The notes beneath the pieces are model-generated. The model did not search any database, was not told where the DNA came from, and worked only from the letters and a program-made list of their open reading frames with translations. From Ruminococcus flavefaciens (GTDB taxonomy: Bacteria > Bacillota > Clostridia > Oscillospirales > Ruminococcaceae), in the NCBI GenBank assembly GCA_002350065.1, contig DEDQ01000085.1, positions 17,182-32,147 on the forward strand: a DNA stretch of 14,966 nucleotides, in the 5' to 3' direction. This document shows positions 6,005 to 14,876 of the stretch, one piece after another. The number at the start of each line of letters is the position of its first letter. Positions within the stretch are counted from its first letter, which is position 1. The translations under genes and the position numbers were made by a program.

Positions 6005-6757
6005 TCAGGGCTGAGTCAAAATGACGGGACCGTCAGGAGTTATTGCGATCATGTGCTCGAAATGAGCTGACAGTGAACCATTCTTGGTAACCACGGTCCA
6101 ACCGTCCTTGAGAGTTTTAACATCGTCGCCTTTGACATTTATCATAGGCTCAATACATATCGTCATACCGGGAACCAGTCTTGGTCCGTGGCCTGCACGT
6201 CCCCAATTCGGTACCTCCGGTGATTCGTGTACCTCTCTGCCGATACCGTGGCCGCAGTAATTTCTTACGATTCCGTAGCCTCGTGAAGCGCAGTATTCTT
6301 CTACAGCATGAGAAATATCTCCGACTCTTGCGCCCGCCTGAGCCTGAGCTATACCTTCAAAAAGGCTCTTCTCAGTGACCTCAAGCAATGCTTTAGCCTC
6401 ATCAGAAATTTTGCCGACAGGAAAGGTCCAGCAGCTGTCGCCGTTGAAGCCGTTATAGGCGGCTCCGGTGTCGATGCTTACTATATCGCCTTCCTTTAAT
6501 CTTCGGCTTGCTTTAGGGATTCCGTGGATTATCTCTTCATTTACAGAGATACAAGCGTTCCCCGGAAATCCGTAAAGACCTTTAAAGCAGGATCTTACGC
6601 CATGTCTTGCATAAAACTCGCCGACCAGCTTATCTACATCGAGGGTCGACATACCCGGCTTTATTCTTTCGCCCGCATACCATATTGCGCCGCAAGTCAG
6701 ACGACCTGCCTCACGCATTATGGCTAATTCGGACTTGGATTTGATAGTAATGCTCAT
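6005..6757 (-). CDS. map: Methionine aminopeptidase, type I
   Basis: Removes the initiator methionine from nascent proteins at the ribosome. In 250 residues of pita-bread fold, the metal ligands are all present: Asp96 and Asp107 (DTGAAYNGFNGDS), His170 (CGHGIG), Glu203 (CIEPMI) and Glu234 (HFEHMI). His78 (NEEIIHGIP) and His177 are the expected substrate-side residues. There is no N-terminal zinc or SH3-type extension, so it is the plain bacterial MetAP-Ia. The ATG overlaps the adk stop as TAATG, with GGAG supplied by the last codons of adk, so translation is likely coupled. Confidence 0.99.
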   Translation of the reverse strand: MSITIKSKSELAIMREAGRLTCGAIWYAGERIKPGMSTLDVDKLVGEFYARHGVRSCFKGLYGFPGNACISVNEEIIHGIPKASRRLKEGDIVSIDTGAAYNGFNGDSCWTFPVGKISDEAKALLEVTEKSLFEGIAQAQAGARVGDISHAVEEYCASRGYGIVRNYCGHGIGREVHESPEVPNWGRAGHGPRLVPGMTICIEPMINVKGDDVKTLKDGWTVVTKNGSLSAHFEHMIAITPDGPVILTQP

Positions 6758-7392
6758 TACTTAACTCCTACAGCTTCAAGTGTGAGCTTAGAAGTATCAG
6801 CAACTTCCTCCTGACCCTTTACAGAAACAAGCTTGCCCTGCTTCTCGTAGTAGTCCTTGAGGGGAGCTGTTTTTTCGTGGTAAGTTGCGAGACGGTCGAG
6901 AACGACCTCGGGCTGATCGTCCTTGCGAACGATAGTCTTGTCGCCGCACTTATCGCAAACGCCCTCAACCTTAGTGGGCTTATATTCAACGTGGTAAGAA
7001 GCGCCGCAGCCCTGGCAGACACGTCTGCCTGAAACTCTCTGCTTGATTGTTTCATCGGGAACGTCTATCTCGATTACCTTGTCGATCTTGATACCCATAG
7101 CGTCAAGTGCCTCAGCCTGCGGAACAGTTCTGGGGAAACCGTCAAGGATAAATCCTTCCTTGCAGTCATCCTCAGCGATGCGCTCCTTGAGGATACCGAT
7201 AACGATATCATCTGAAACGAGAGCGCCTGCGTCCATAGCAGCCTTTGCCTTGAGACCGTACTCGGTGCCGTTTTTGGCAGCCTCGCGAAGAATATTACCT
7301 GTTGATATCTGCGGGATATTGAGAGCCTCGGAAACGACCTCAGCCTGTGTACCCTTGCCTGCGCCGGGAGCGCCTAAGAAAATAAGATTCAT
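6757..7392 (-). CDS. adk: Adenylate kinase with zinc-binding LID
   Basis: Catalyses ATP + AMP to 2 ADP in the cytoplasm. 211 residues with the P-loop GAPGAGKGT (7-15), the AMP-binding region STGNILRE (30-37), DGFPRT (84-89) and a long LID with Cys126, Cys129, Cys146 and Cys149. These form the structural zinc site typical of Gram-positive enzymes. At position 33 it has Asn where the common motif has Asp (TGD); this may be usual in this lineage. It lies 23 bp after secY and overlaps map by 1 bp. Confidence 0.99.
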   Translation of the reverse strand: MNLIFLGAPGAGKGTQAEVVSEALNIPQISTGNILREAAKNGTEYGLKAKAAMDAGALVSDDIVIGILKERIAEDDCKEGFILDGFPRTVPQAEALDAMGIKIDKVIEIDVPDETIKQRVSGRRVCQGCGASYHVEYKPTKVEGVCDKCGDKTIVRKDDQPEVVLDRLATYHEKTAPLKDYYEKQGKLVSVKGQEEVADTSKLTLEAVGVK

Positions 7393-7415
7393 GATATTAT
7401 CCTCCTTGTGTCGGC

Positions 7416-8756
7416 TTATGAAAGGAAGCCCTTATGATGTCTCATCATGAGCTGCGATTCAAGCGTACGTGTAGTCTCAAGCGCAACGCTTACTGCGATG
7501 AGGATAGTTGTACCACCCATTGAAAGTGTGCTGAGCTTCTGGTCAGCCATTGAGAAGAAGATCGGGATAACAGCGATGATTCCGAGGAATATCGCACCAA
7601 CGAGAGATATCTTTGAAAGAACTCTCTGAATGTAGTCAGATGTGGGCTTACCGGGTCTGATGCCGGGGATACCGCCGTTTGACTGACGAAGGTTGTTAGC
7701 GATCTCGATGGGGTTGTACTGTATCGAAACGTAGAAGTAGTTGAACGCGATTATGAGTACGAAGTAAATGAGTGCGTATGAGAAGCTTCTTGTTGAGAAG
7801 AAGTCACAGAACTTAGCGTAGAAGCTGCCGTCGTGGGGATTCTCCTTAACGAGCTGGATTGTCTGCGGAAGAGCCATGAACGACATTGCGAAGATGATAG
7901 GCATAACGCCGCTCATCATTACCTTCATAGGAATGTGAGTCTTCTGACCGCCGTACTGCTTTCTGCCGACAACGCGCTTAGCATACTGGATCGGGATCCT
8001 TCTTTCAGCCTCATTCATGAATACGATGAAGCCGAATTCAAAGATGATGAATACTAAATAACCTAATGTTACCCAGAGGTACTTGGAGGGCTCTTCGATA
8101 GTGTAACCGATGAGCTTACCCGCGTCAACGGGGAAACGTGCTGCGATACCGGCGAAGAGGAGCATTGATACGCCGTTGCCGATACCGTGGTCGCTTATGC
8201 GGTTGCCCATCCATACAACGAATGAAGCACCTGCAACGAAAGCTGTGATGATAACGATAGCAGCGAATATTCCGTAGCCGCCCTCTGAATATTTCAGAGC
8301 GTCGCCGAGAACATTGCCGTCAGCGTCCTGAACGTTGACCATACGTCTGAGAGTAAGGTAGTATGCAGAGCCCATGAATACCGAGAGGATCATTGCGACC
8401 GCAGCGGTTATCTTATTGAGCTTCTTTCTGCCCTCTTCGCCCTCATCTCTCAATCGCTCGAGAGGAGGAAGAGCGTAGGTGAGCAGCTGCATGATGATCG
8501 ACGCATTGATGTAAGGCGTGATCGAGAGTGAGAAGATGGTTGCCTGTGAAAGCGCACCACCAGTGATTGTATTCAGATATTCGAGGAAGTTTCCGTTTGT
8601 TGCGTTCTGCTCCATCCAAGCGTTAACTATGGAAGGGTTGAGATACGGAACAGCGATAGCGCTTCCGAATCTGAAAATGATTACCATGAGTAATGTGTAT
8701 AAAAGCTTTTTCCGGATATCCGGAACACTCCAAGCACGTTTCAGTGTCTGAAACAC
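7416..8756 (-). CDS. secY: Preprotein translocase subunit SecY, GTG start
   Basis: The protein-conducting channel of the Sec translocon in the cytoplasmic membrane. 446 residues with about ten membrane helices. The N-terminus [16 protein letters not shown] (2-17), the first SecY signature [17 protein letters not shown] (76-92), the loop [16 protein letters not shown] (97-112), the ribosome/SecA-binding loop with [11 protein letters not shown], and the C-terminal [13 protein letters not shown] are all present. The start is GTG 8754-8756, fixed by alignment with other SecY proteins and by GAGGTGA (8763-8769) 6 nt upstream inside the end of rplO. An overlapping ATG one frame over stops after five codons. 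It follows rplO by 1 bp. Confidence 0.99.
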   Translation of the reverse strand: MFQTLKRAWSVPDIRKKLLYTLLMVIIFRFGSAIAVPYLNPSIVNAWMEQNATNGNFLEYLNTITGGALSQATIFSLSITPYINASIIMQLLTYALPPLERLRDEGEEGRKKLNKITAAVAMILSVFMGSAYYLTLRRMVNVQDADGNVLGDALKYSEGGYGIFAAIVIITAFVAGASFVVWMGNRISDHGIGNGVSMLLFAGIAARFPVDAGKLIGYTIEEPSKYLWVTLGYLVFIIFEFGFIVFMNEAERRIPIQYAKRVVGRKQYGGQKTHIPMKVMMSGVMPIIFAMSFMALPQTIQLVKENPHDGSFYAKFCDFFSTRSFSYALIYFVLIIAFNYFYVSIQYNPIEIANNLRQSNGGIPGIRPGKPTSDYIQRVLSKISLVGAIFLGIIAVIPIFFSMADQKLSTLSMGGTTILIAVSVALETTRTLESQLMMRHHKGFLS

Positions 8757-8757
8757 A

Positions 8758-9198
8758 TTACATCACCTCTGTCTTTCCGCCTGCCTTTTCTATCTTCTCT
8801 ACAGCGCTCTGTGAGAATTTTGCAGCTTTAACTGTCAGCTTAGCGGTAAGCTCTCCGTTTCCGAGGATCTTTACGCCGTCGTATTCCTTCTTGATAAGAC
8901 CTGAAGCCTTGAGAAGCTCAGCATCAACAACTGTACCGTCCTTGAACTTGTTGAGATCGGATACATTTACGATTGCGTACTTAGTAGCGAAAATGTTGTT
9001 GAATCCTCTCTTAGGGATACGTCTTGCCAGAGGCATCTGACCACCCTCGAATCCGATTCTTACGCCGCCGCCGCTGCGTGCGTTCTGGCCCTTATGGCCC
9101 TTGCCGGCTGTCTTTCCGTTACCTGAACCGTGACCTCTGCCGACACGCTTTACAGCCTTGTTGGAGTCAGCCGCGGGAGTTAATTCGTGAATTTTCAT
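8758..9198 (-). CDS. rplO: 50S ribosomal protein L15
   Basis: Late-assembling 23S rRNA-binding protein. 146 residues with the Gly/Lys/Arg-rich N-terminal arm ([20 protein letters not shown], 18-37) that threads into r[20 protein letters not shown] (50-66), and a globular C-terminal domain. ATG start with AGGAGGTG upstream. Its final codons contain the secY ribosome binding site. Confidence 0.99.
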   Translation of the reverse strand: MKIHELTPAADSNKAVKRVGRGHGSGNGKTAGKGHKGQNARSGGGVRIGFEGGQMPLARRIPKRGFNNIFATKYAIVNVSDLNKFKDGTVVDAELLKASGLIKKEYDGVKILGNGELTAKLTVKAAKFSQSAVEKIEKAGGKTEVM

Positions 9199-9216
9199 GT
9201 TTGTGCACCTCCTTGC

Positions 9217-9393
9217 TTACGCTTCTGTAACCTCGATGAGGTGTGAGATCTTGTTGATCTTGCCCTGTGTCTGAGCATTGTCGGGCTGAGTTGTTACGTC
9301 GCCGACTTTTCTGAGGCCGAGAGACTGAGCTGTAGCGATCTGATCTTTCTTTCTGCCGATAAGGCTCTTTGTGAGCTTGATGTTCTTTGCCAT
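9217..9393 (-). CDS. rpmD: 50S ribosomal protein L30
   Basis: Small 23S rRNA-binding protein of 58 residues. It begins MAKNIKLTKSLIGRKKDQIA and contains SLGLRKVGD, the L30 hallmark (IGR..dq..t...LGLrk). ATG at 9391-9393 with AGGAGGA upstream and TAA at 9217-9219. It sits between rpsE (13 bp) and rplO (18 bp), the standard spc position. Confidence 0.97.
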   Translation of the reverse strand: MAKNIKLTKSLIGRKKDQIATAQSLGLRKVGDVTTQPDNAQTQGKINKISHLIEVTEA

Positions 9394-9406
9394 TTGTCAG
9401 TCCTCC

Positions 9407-9907
9407 TTAACCTAAGATTTCCTTTACGGACTTGCCTCTCTTCTCAGCAACGTCCTTAGCGGAAGTGCAAGCCTTGAGGCCTGCGATAGTAGCTCTTACT
9501 ACATTGCAGGGGTTATTTGAACGAAGTGACTTTGTTCTGATATCCTTGATACCTGCTACTTCGATGACTGCACGAACAGGACCGCCTGCGATAACGCCGG
9601 TACCGGGTGCAGCGGGCTTCATAAGAACTCTGCCTGCGCCGAATGCGCCGATTACCTCGTGAGGGATAGTTGTACCCTTGAGAGCGATCTTGCAGAGGTT
9701 CTTCTTAGCGTCCTCGATGCCCTTGCGGATAGCGTCCGGAACTTCGCCTGACTTACCAAGACCGAAGCCGACTGTTCCGTTGCCGTCGCCTACAACAACG
9801 AGTGCTGAGAACTTCATGATACGGCCGCCCTTAACAGTTTTTGATACTCTGTTGATGGCAACAACTTTTTCCTGAAGCTCAGGAGCCTGTGTTTCTATAT
9901 TAGCCAT
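9407..9907 (-). CDS. rpsE: 30S ribosomal protein S5
   Basis: S5 sits at the mRNA entry site and affects decoding accuracy. 166 residues: the N-terminal double-stranded-RNA-like domain begins [20 protein letters not shown] (15-34) and carries [12 protein letters not shown] (42-53). The C-terminal domain has [19 protein letters not shown] (97-115) and [14 protein letters not shown] start, 15 bp after rplR. Confidence 0.99.
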   Translation of the reverse strand: MANIETQAPELQEKVVAINRVSKTVKGGRIMKFSALVVVGDGNGTVGFGLGKSGEVPDAIRKGIEDAKKNLCKIALKGTTIPHEVIGAFGAGRVLMKPAAPGTGVIAGGPVRAVIEVAGIKDIRTKSLRSNNPCNVVRATIAGLKACTSAKDVAEKRGKSVKEILG

Positions 9908-9922
9908 TGTTTTACCTCCCTC

Positions 9923-10282
9923 TTAGAACTTTAATCCGTTTTCGCGAGCGCCCTCTGCGAGAGCCTGTACTCTACCGTGGTAGAGGTAACCGCCTCTGTC
10001 GAAAACGACTTCGCTGATGCCCTTATCAGCTGCGTTCTTAGCGATGAGCTCGCCAACCTTGCGAGCGCCGTCAACGTTGCCGCCGTTGCCCTCAAAGCCC
10101 TTGTCCATGCTGGATGCAGAAGCAAGAGTAACACCGTTTACATCATCAATGATCTGTGCATAGATGTGCTTAGTTGAACGGAAAACGTTGAGACGGGGAC
10201 GCTCGGCAGTACCAGAGATCTTAGCGCGTACTCTGCGGTGTCTCTTTAATCTTGCCTTATTGCTGTCAAACTTTTTTATCAT
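9923..10282 (-). CDS. rplR: 50S ribosomal protein L18
   Basis: Binds 5S rRNA with L5 and L25 in the central protuberance. 119 residues with the basic N-terminal [15 protein letters not shown] (11-25), [20 protein letters not shown] (28-47) and [20 protein letters not shown] (94-113). ATG start, 19 bp after rplF. Confidence 0.99.
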   Translation of the reverse strand: MIKKFDSNKARLKRHRRVRAKISGTAERPRLNVFRSTKHIYAQIIDDVNGVTLASASSMDKGFEGNGGNVDGARKVGELIAKNAADKGISEVVFDRGGYLYHGRVQALAEGARENGLKF

Positions 10283-10301
10283 AGCAATTTGCTCCTTCTA
10301 A

Positions 10302-10847
10302 TTACTTCTTGCCCTTACCGGCCTTACCTTCCTTGCGGATGATGTGCTCGCCGGCATATCTGATGCCCTTGCCCTTATACGGCTCAGGCGGACGCTTTTC
10401 GCGTATTTCAGCTGCAAACTGACCTACAGCCTGCTTGTCGATACCGCTTACCACGATCTTGTTGGGCTGGGGAACATCGAGCTTGATCTCTTTTGTTTCC
10501 TCAAGTACAACAGGATGTGAGAAACCAAGGTTAAGGTTTACCTTGTTGCCGCTCTTAGCAGCACGGTAGCCGACACCCTCGATCTCGAGAGTCTTGGAAT
10601 ATCCGTTTGTTACACCCTCAACCATGTTAGCGATGAGAGTTCTTGTAAGACCGTGAAGTGAACGGTGACGCTTGTCATCGCTGGGTCTTGTAACAGTTAT
10701 TGTACCAGCCTCGATCTCGATTCCGAGCTCTGTGCTGAACTGCTTTGTAAGTTCGCCCTTAGGTCCCTTGACTGTGAGGCAGTTATTGTCGTTCTTTACC
10801 TCTACACCTGCAGGAACTGTGATAGGCATTCTTCCTATTCTTGACAT
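10302..10847 (-). CDS. rplF: 50S ribosomal protein L6
   Basis: 23S rRNA-binding protein near the sarcin-ricin loop and the factor-binding site. 181 residues made of two similar domains. The N-terminus is MSRIGRMPITVPAGVEV, HRSLHGLTRTLIANMVEGV (61-79) lies in the middle, and the C-terminal signature PEPYKGKGIRYAGEHIIRKE (154-173) is intact. ATG start with GGAGG in the short 14-bp gap after rpsH. Confidence 0.99.
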   Translation of the reverse strand: MSRIGRMPITVPAGVEVKNDNNCLTVKGPKGELTKQFSTELGIEIEAGTITVTRPSDDKRHRSLHGLTRTLIANMVEGVTNGYSKTLEIEGVGYRAAKSGNKVNLNLGFSHPVVLEETKEIKLDVPQPNKIVVSGIDKQAVGQFAAEIREKRPPEPYKGKGIRYAGEHIIRKEGKAGKGKK

Positions 10848-10861
10848 AATGAAGCTCCTCC

Positions 10862-11260
10862 TTACCAGATGTATGCGAGAACCTCGCCGCCGACATTGAG
10901 CTCTCTTGCCTTCTTGTCAGTTACGATGCCCTTTGAAGTTGAAACGATTGCGATGCCAAGACCCTTACGAACCTTGGGCATATCTGCGCAGCTTGAATAT
11001 ATACGCAGACCGGGCTTAGATACTCTTCTGAGACCGGTTATAACGGGAGACTTGTTGTCGCCGTATTTAAGCGTGATCCTTATAACACCCTGCTTTCCGT
11101 CTTCTATGACCTGAAAGCCCTTTACGTAACCCTCATCAACGAGGATCTGTGTGATAGCCTTCTTAACATTGGAAGCGGGAACGTCAACTGTGGCGTGCTT
11201 AGCAGTATTCGCATTGCGGATTCTTGTTAAAAGATCAGCGATTGTATCAGTGATTTGCAT
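10862..11260 (-). CDS. rpsH: 30S ribosomal protein S8
   Basis: Binds the central domain of 16S rRNA. 132 residues starting [17 protein letters not shown] and ending in the S8 signature [20 protein letters not shown] (108-127) plus LAYIW. ATG start with GGAGGTC upstream. In E. coli S8 represses this operon by binding a site near rplE; the 16-17 bp gaps on either side of rplE leave no room for a separate leader of that kind. Confidence 0.99.
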   Translation of the reverse strand: MQITDTIADLLTRIRNANTAKHATVDVPASNVKKAITQILVDEGYVKGFQVIEDGKQGVIRITLKYGDNKSPVITGLRRVSKPGLRIYSSCADMPKVRKGLGIAIVSTSKGIVTDKKARELNVGGEVLAYIW

Positions 11261-11284
11261 GCAGATGACCTCCTTTTCGTATTT

Positions 11285-11470
11285 TTACCAGCTTGCCTTC
11301 TTAACGCCGGGGATCTGTCCGTCGTGTGCAAGCTCTCTGAAGCATATACGGCAGATGCCGAACTTTCTGAGATATGCGTGCGGTCTGCCGCAGATCTTGC
11401 ATCTGTTATATGCTCTTGTTGAATACTTGGGAGTTCTCTGCTGCTTATTGATCATTGCCTTTTTAGCCAT
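11285..11470 (-). CDS. rpsN: 30S ribosomal protein S14, type Z (zinc-binding)
   Basis: Small-subunit head protein of 61 residues. Cys24, Cys27 (CKIC) and Cys40, Cys43 (CRIC) form the zinc ribbon of the short, zinc-dependent S14 found in most Gram-positives. The start is ATG 11468-11470 with GGGAGGA upstream and the family N-terminus MAKKAMINK; a longer in-frame reading back to 11539 runs into rplE and adds 23 residues foreign to the family, so I reject it. Confidence 0.98.
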   Translation of the reverse strand: MAKKAMINKQQRTPKYSTRAYNRCKICGRPHAYLRKFGICRICFRELAHDGQIPGVKKASW

Positions 11471-11486
11471 TTTCTTTCCTCCCTGA

Positions 11487-12026
11487 TCACTTGATGAACG
11501 GTGCGCCGAGAAGCGAGAGAAGCTCTCTGCCCTCTTCATCAGTGTTTGCTGTTGTGATGAAGTTGATATCCATACCTCTTACCTTGTCGATCTTGTCGTA
11601 CTCGATCTCAGGGAAGATAAGCTGTTCCTTGATACCAGTTGAATAGTTGCCCTTGCCGTCGAATGAGTTTGCGCTGATTCCTCTGAAGTCACGTACACGG
11701 GGGAACGCAACATTGAAGAGCTTATCAACGAATTCATACATCTTTTCAGCTCTGAGTGTTACCTTTACGCCGATGGGCATACCTTCACGGAGCTTAAAGT
11801 TAGCAACTGACTTCTTAGCTCTGCACACTACGGGCTTCTGTCCTGTGATAGCAGCGAGGTCTGTCATGATAGCGTCGATGACCTTAGCATTGTCCTTAGC
11901 CTCGCCAGCGCCGACATTGATAACGACCTTGTCGAGCTTCGGGATCTGCATAACGCTCTTATAGCCGAATTTCTTCATCAGTGCAGGAGCAACGTCGCTA
12001 ACATAATAATCTTTTAATCTTGCCAT
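11487..12026 (-). CDS. rplE: 50S ribosomal protein L5
   Basis: 5S rRNA-binding protein of the central protuberance that contacts P-site tRNA. 179 residues with [18 protein letters not shown] (26-43), [20 protein letters not shown] (77-96) and [11 protein letters not shown] (129-139). ATG start, 17 bp after rplX. Confidence 0.99.
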   Translation of the reverse strand: MARLKDYYVSDVAPALMKKFGYKSVMQIPKLDKVVINVGAGEAKDNAKVIDAIMTDLAAITGQKPVVCRAKKSVANFKLREGMPIGVKVTLRAEKMYEFVDKLFNVAFPRVRDFRGISANSFDGKGNYSTGIKEQLIFPEIEYDKIDKVRGMDINFITTANTDEEGRELLSLLGAPFIK

Positions 12027-12043
12027 GTCGTTTCTCCTTTACA

Positions 12044-12385
12044 TTATTCAAAAGACTTGCCGCACTTCTTGCAAACGCGGAGCTTCTTGTCGCCCTCGAT
12101 CACATGACCGATTCTTGTGGGCTTGCCGCACTTGGGGCAAACGAGCTGAACCTTTGAAGCATAGATGGGAGCCTCTGTCTTAACGATGCCGCCCTGCTGG
12201 CCAACTCTTGTAGGCTTTACGTGCTTTGTGATAACGTTGATTCCCTCAACGATTACCTTGCCCTCCTTGGGGCTTACCTGTGCGACTTTACCGGTCTTTC
12301 TGTCGCCGTTCTTCTCGTACTTGTCTTCGTACTTACCTGTGAGAAGGATAACAGTGTCACCGGTTTTTACGTGAACTTTACTCAT
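12044..12385 (-). CDS. rplX: 50S ribosomal protein L24 with loop insertion and zinc ribbon
   Basis: Early assembly-initiator of the 50S subunit. 113 residues. The N-terminal KOW region ([15 protein letters not shown]) is followed at about 19-29 by roughly eight extra residues ([11 protein letters not shown]) compared with the usual GKDKGKxGKV loop. [16 protein letters not shown] (43-58) is typical. The C-terminus carries Cys83, Cys86, Cys105 and Cys108, a zinc-ribbon pattern seen in Firmicutes L24. ATG start with GGAGGTG upstream. Confidence 0.98.
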   Translation of the reverse strand: MSKVHVKTGDTVILLTGKYEDKYEKNGDRKTGKVAQVSPKEGKVIVEGINVITKHVKPTRVGQQGGIVKTEAPIYASKVQLVCPKCGKPTRIGHVIEGDKKLRVCKKCGKSFE

Positions 12386-12403
12386 AATCGAATGACACCT
12401 CCA

Positions 12404-12772
12404 TTAAAGAACCTCGGGAGCAAGGCTGAGGATCTTTGTGTATTCCTTTTCACGAAGCTCCTTAGCAACAGGTCCGAATATACGAGTACCCTTGGGGTTC
12501 TTATCTTCCTTAATAATAACAGCAGCGTTCTCATCAAAACGGATATATGTTCCGTCCTCTCTTCTGAGACCCTTTGCTGAACGAACGATAACTGCCTTTA
12601 CAACGTCGCCCTTCTTTACAACGCCTCCGGGTGTTGCTTTCTTAACTGAAGCAACTACAACATCACCGATATTTGCATATCTGCGGCGTGTACCACCCAG
12701 AACTCTGATACACATAAGCTCCTTAGCGCCTGTGTTATCAGCGACCTTTAAATAAGTCTGCATCTGTATCAC
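12404..12772 (-). CDS. rplN: 50S ribosomal protein L14, GTG start
   Basis: 23S rRNA-binding protein at the 30S interface. 122 residues starting [19 protein letters not shown] (canonical MIQxxT..KVADNSGA) and containing [20 protein letters not shown] (50-69). The start is GTG 12770-12772: AGGAGG (12781-12786) is 8 nt upstream and the residues MIQ match the family, whereas the internal ATG at codon 4 would lose them and be 17 nt from the site. The 39-bp gap after rpsQ is somewhat larger than its neighbours. Confidence 0.98.
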   Translation of the reverse strand: MIQMQTYLKVADNTGAKELMCIRVLGGTRRRYANIGDVVVASVKKATPGGVVKKGDVVKAVIVRSAKGLRREDGTYIRFDENAAVIIKEDKNPKGTRIFGPVAKELREKEYTKILSLAPEVL

Positions 12773-12811
12773 AGCGAGTTCCTCCTTTCAAGCATAAAGC
12801 TTATATCAAAA

Positions 12812-13075
12812 TTACTTAGCCTTTTCGATGATATTGGTAACGCGCCATCTCTTATCCTTTGAAAGCGGGCGAGTTTCCATGACCTCAACGCGGTCGCCGA
12901 TTCTGCACTCATTGTTCTCATCGTGAGCCTTGAGCTTAACGGTACGCTTGATGATCTTCTTATAAAGCGGGTGTTTAACGTTATCAACGATTGCAACAAC
13001 GACGGTCTTATCCATCTTATCGCTTACAACCTTACCTACTCTTGTTTTTCTAAGTGTTCTAACTTCAGTAGACAT
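12812..13075 (-). CDS. rpsQ: 30S ribosomal protein S17
   Basis: Primary binder of the 5' domain of 16S rRNA, an OB fold of 87 residues. [20 protein letters not shown] (9-28), [19 protein letters not shown] (35-53) and [20 protein letters not shown] (60-79) are diagnostic. ATG start with GGGAGGA upstream, 19 bp after rpmC. Confidence 0.99.
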   Translation of the reverse strand: MSTEVRTLRKTRVGKVVSDKMDKTVVVAIVDNVKHPLYKKIIKRTVKLKAHDENNECRIGDRVEVMETRPLSKDKRWRVTNIIEKAK

Positions 13076-13094
13076 TAGCTAAATCCTCCCTTTC

Positions 13095-13292
13095 TTACTG
13101 CTGCGCAAGCTCTGCAGCGCGCAGAGTTGTTTTAATGCGTGCAATATCCTTCTTTACAGCGTTAAGACGAGCTGTATTGTCAAGCTGATTTACAGCGTGC
13201 TGAAAGCGGAGTGCAAAAAGCTCTTCTTTCAGGCTTACGAGCTTCTCGTTGAGCTCATCTACTGACATTTCTCTGATCTCTGATGCCTTCAT
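13095..13292 (-). CDS. rpmC: 50S ribosomal protein L29
   Basis: Helical-hairpin protein at the peptide exit tunnel, close to the trigger factor and signal-recognition-particle docking site. 65 residues with [19 protein letters not shown] (21-39), the L29 signature, and a second basic helix. The ATG overlaps the rplP stop as TAATG; AGGAGGT (13302-13308) lies inside rplP, suggesting coupled translation. Confidence 0.98.
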   Translation of the reverse strand: MKASEIREMSVDELNEKLVSLKEELFALRFQHAVNQLDNTARLNAVKKDIARIKTTLRAAELAQQ

Positions 13293-13717
13293 TACTGCTC
13301 AACCTCCTGCTCTGCTTTAGTAACGAATTTACACTTGATGGGGAGCTTGTGCATTGCGAGACGCATAGCCTCTCTTGCAGTTTCCTCAGGAACGCCCTTG
13401 ATCTCAAAGAGAACTCTGCCGGGCTTTACTACAGCTACCCAGTATTCCGGTGAACCCTTACCTGAACCCATTCGTGTTTCAGCGGGCTTTTCTGTGATGG
13501 GCTTGTCAGGGAAGATCTTGATCCATACCTGACCGCCACGCTTGATGTAACGAGTCATAGCGATACGGGCTGCCTCGATCTGGTTGGAAGTGATCCATGA
13601 AGGCTCGAGAGCCTGAAGACCGAAATCACCGTATGTTACCTTGTTACCTCTGTATGCCTTACCCTTCAGACGTCCTCTGTGGACTCTGCGGTATTTAACT
13701 CTCTTTGGAAGCAGCAT
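13292..13717 (-). CDS. rplP: 50S ribosomal protein L16
   Basis: Binds near the A-site tRNA elbow and is needed for 50S maturation. 141 residues with [19 protein letters not shown] (1-19), [19 protein letters not shown] (55-73) and [19 protein letters not shown] (82-100). Starts at ATG 13715-13717 within TAATG, overlapping the rpsC stop by 1 bp. Its Shine-Dalgarno (AAGGAGGT, 13726-13733) is part of the final rpsC codons. Confidence 0.99.
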   Translation of the reverse strand: MLLPKRVKYRRVHRGRLKGKAYRGNKVTYGDFGLQALEPSWITSNQIEAARIAMTRYIKRGGQVWIKIFPDKPITEKPAETRMGSGKGSPEYWVAVVKPGRVLFEIKGVPEETAREAMRLAMHKLPIKCKFVTKAEQEVEQ

Positions 13718-14502
13718 TACTGATTACCTCCTTCTCTCTTGGCGTCGCGGTTGAAGTTTCTGTTGCCGCCGCGTCTGTTGCCGTCACGTCTGTCGTCACG
13801 ACGACGTCTGTCGTTTCCGCGGTCGTTCTTTCTTTCAACCTTTTCTCTCTGAGCAGCAGCCTTAGCAGCATCGCCCTTGAGAACTTCGCCCTTGTATATC
13901 CAAACCTTTACGCCGAGCTTGCCGTATGTTGTATCAGCCTCAGCGAAACCGTAGTCGATGTCTGCGCGGATAGTCTGGAGCGGGATAGTACCCTCGTGGT
14001 AGCTCTCGCTTCTTGCGATCTCAGCACCGGCAAGACGACCGGAAACCTTGACCTTGATACCCTTTGCGCCGAGACGCATTGTTCTGCCGATAGACTGCTT
14101 CATAGCTCTTCTGAAAGATACACGGTTCTCGAGGTCGAGAGCGATCTTTTCAGCAACGAGCTGAGCGTCCATATCGGGCTGCTTTACTTCGATGATGTTT
14201 ACGAATACCTGCTTGCCCATCATCTTTTCGAGCTGTACTCTGAGCTTCTCTATTTCTGCGCCCTGTCTTCCGATAACGATACCGGGCTTAGCGCAGTGAA
14301 TGTGGATTCTGACTTTATCAGCAAAACGCTCGATCTCAATTCTGGGAACACCAGCAGCATATAAGCTCTTCTTAATGAAATTACGAACGTTGTAATCCTC
14401 AACGAGGGTATTGCCGAAATCAGCCTTGTTGGCGTACCAACGTGAATCCCAATCCTTAATTACGCCGACACGAAGTCCGTGCGGATTAACTTTCTGTCCC
14501 AT
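13717..14502 (-). CDS. rpsC: 30S ribosomal protein S3 with long Arg/Asp/Asn/Gly-rich C-terminal tail
   Basis: S3 lies at the mRNA entry channel. The 261-residue product begins [18 protein letters not shown]. It has a KH domain (about 38-108) whose GxxG loop is GRQG (78-81), and the C-terminal domain with [20 protein letters not shown] (165-184) and [13 protein letters not shown] (194-206). The folded protein ends near 210. About 50 further residues (211-261) form a low-complexity tail rich in Arg, Asp, Asn and Gly ([19 protein letters not shown]), longer than the E. coli (233) or B. subtilis (218) proteins. The last codons also encode the rplP ribosome binding site. ATG start with GGAGGTC upstream. 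Confidence 0.98.
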   Translation of the reverse strand: MGQKVNPHGLRVGVIKDWDSRWYANKADFGNTLVEDYNVRNFIKKSLYAAGVPRIEIERFADKVRIHIHCAKPGIVIGRQGAEIEKLRVQLEKMMGKQVFVNIIEVKQPDMDAQLVAEKIALDLENRVSFRRAMKQSIGRTMRLGAKGIKVKVSGRLAGAEIARSESYHEGTIPLQTIRADIDYGFAEADTTYGKLGVKVWIYKGEVLKGDAAKAAAQREKVERKNDRGNDRRRRDDRRDGNRRGGNRNFNRDAKREGGNQ

Positions 14503-14520
14503 AATCAGACCTCCTTGGGA

Positions 14521-14856
14521 TTATTCTTTTTCTTTAAGAACAACTGTGATATGTGATGTTCTCTTTAAAATTCTGTATGCTCTACCCTGAGCTCTGGGCA
14601 TGATCCTCTTCATGATAGGACCGGGTGTTACGAAGCACTCTGCAACATAGAGGTTATCGCCGTCCATGCTGAAGTTGTTAACACCGTTTGCCTGAGCAGA
14701 CTTTACAAGCTTTGAAACGATAGGACTTGCAGCCTTAGGAGTAAGATCTAAAGTAGCCAGTGCGATGTCAACAGGCTTGTTTCTTATAAGATCGAGAACG
14801 ATCTGCACCTTTCTGGGTGATATACGAGCATTTCTTAAATAAGCTCTCGCTTCCAT
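14521..14856 (-). CDS. rplV: 50S ribosomal protein L22
   Basis: Exit-tunnel protein; the tip of its hairpin lines the constriction and is a known site of macrolide-resistance mutations. 111 residues with [20 protein letters not shown] (3-22) and a hairpin containing [18 protein letters not shown] (about 79-96), which looks unaltered in this reading. ATG start, 20 bp after rpsS. Confidence 0.99.
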   Translation of the reverse strand: MEARAYLRNARISPRKVQIVLDLIRNKPVDIALATLDLTPKAASPIVSKLVKSAQANGVNNFSMDGDNLYVAECFVTPGPIMKRIMPRAQGRAYRILKRTSHITVVLKEKE

Positions 14857-14876
14857 CTTTTAGCTCCTCCTTCCGC

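Noticed and set aside
11471..11539. In-frame N-terminal extension of S14
   Set aside because: It overlaps rplE, is foreign to the S14 family, and the ATG at 11470 has its own well-placed Shine-Dalgarno.
13705..14364. 219-codon open frame on the + strand, Val/Ser/Thr-rich
   Set aside because: Shadow of rpsC: the repeated Val/Ser codons are the complement of the Arg/Asp tail. The - strand product is an unmistakable S3.
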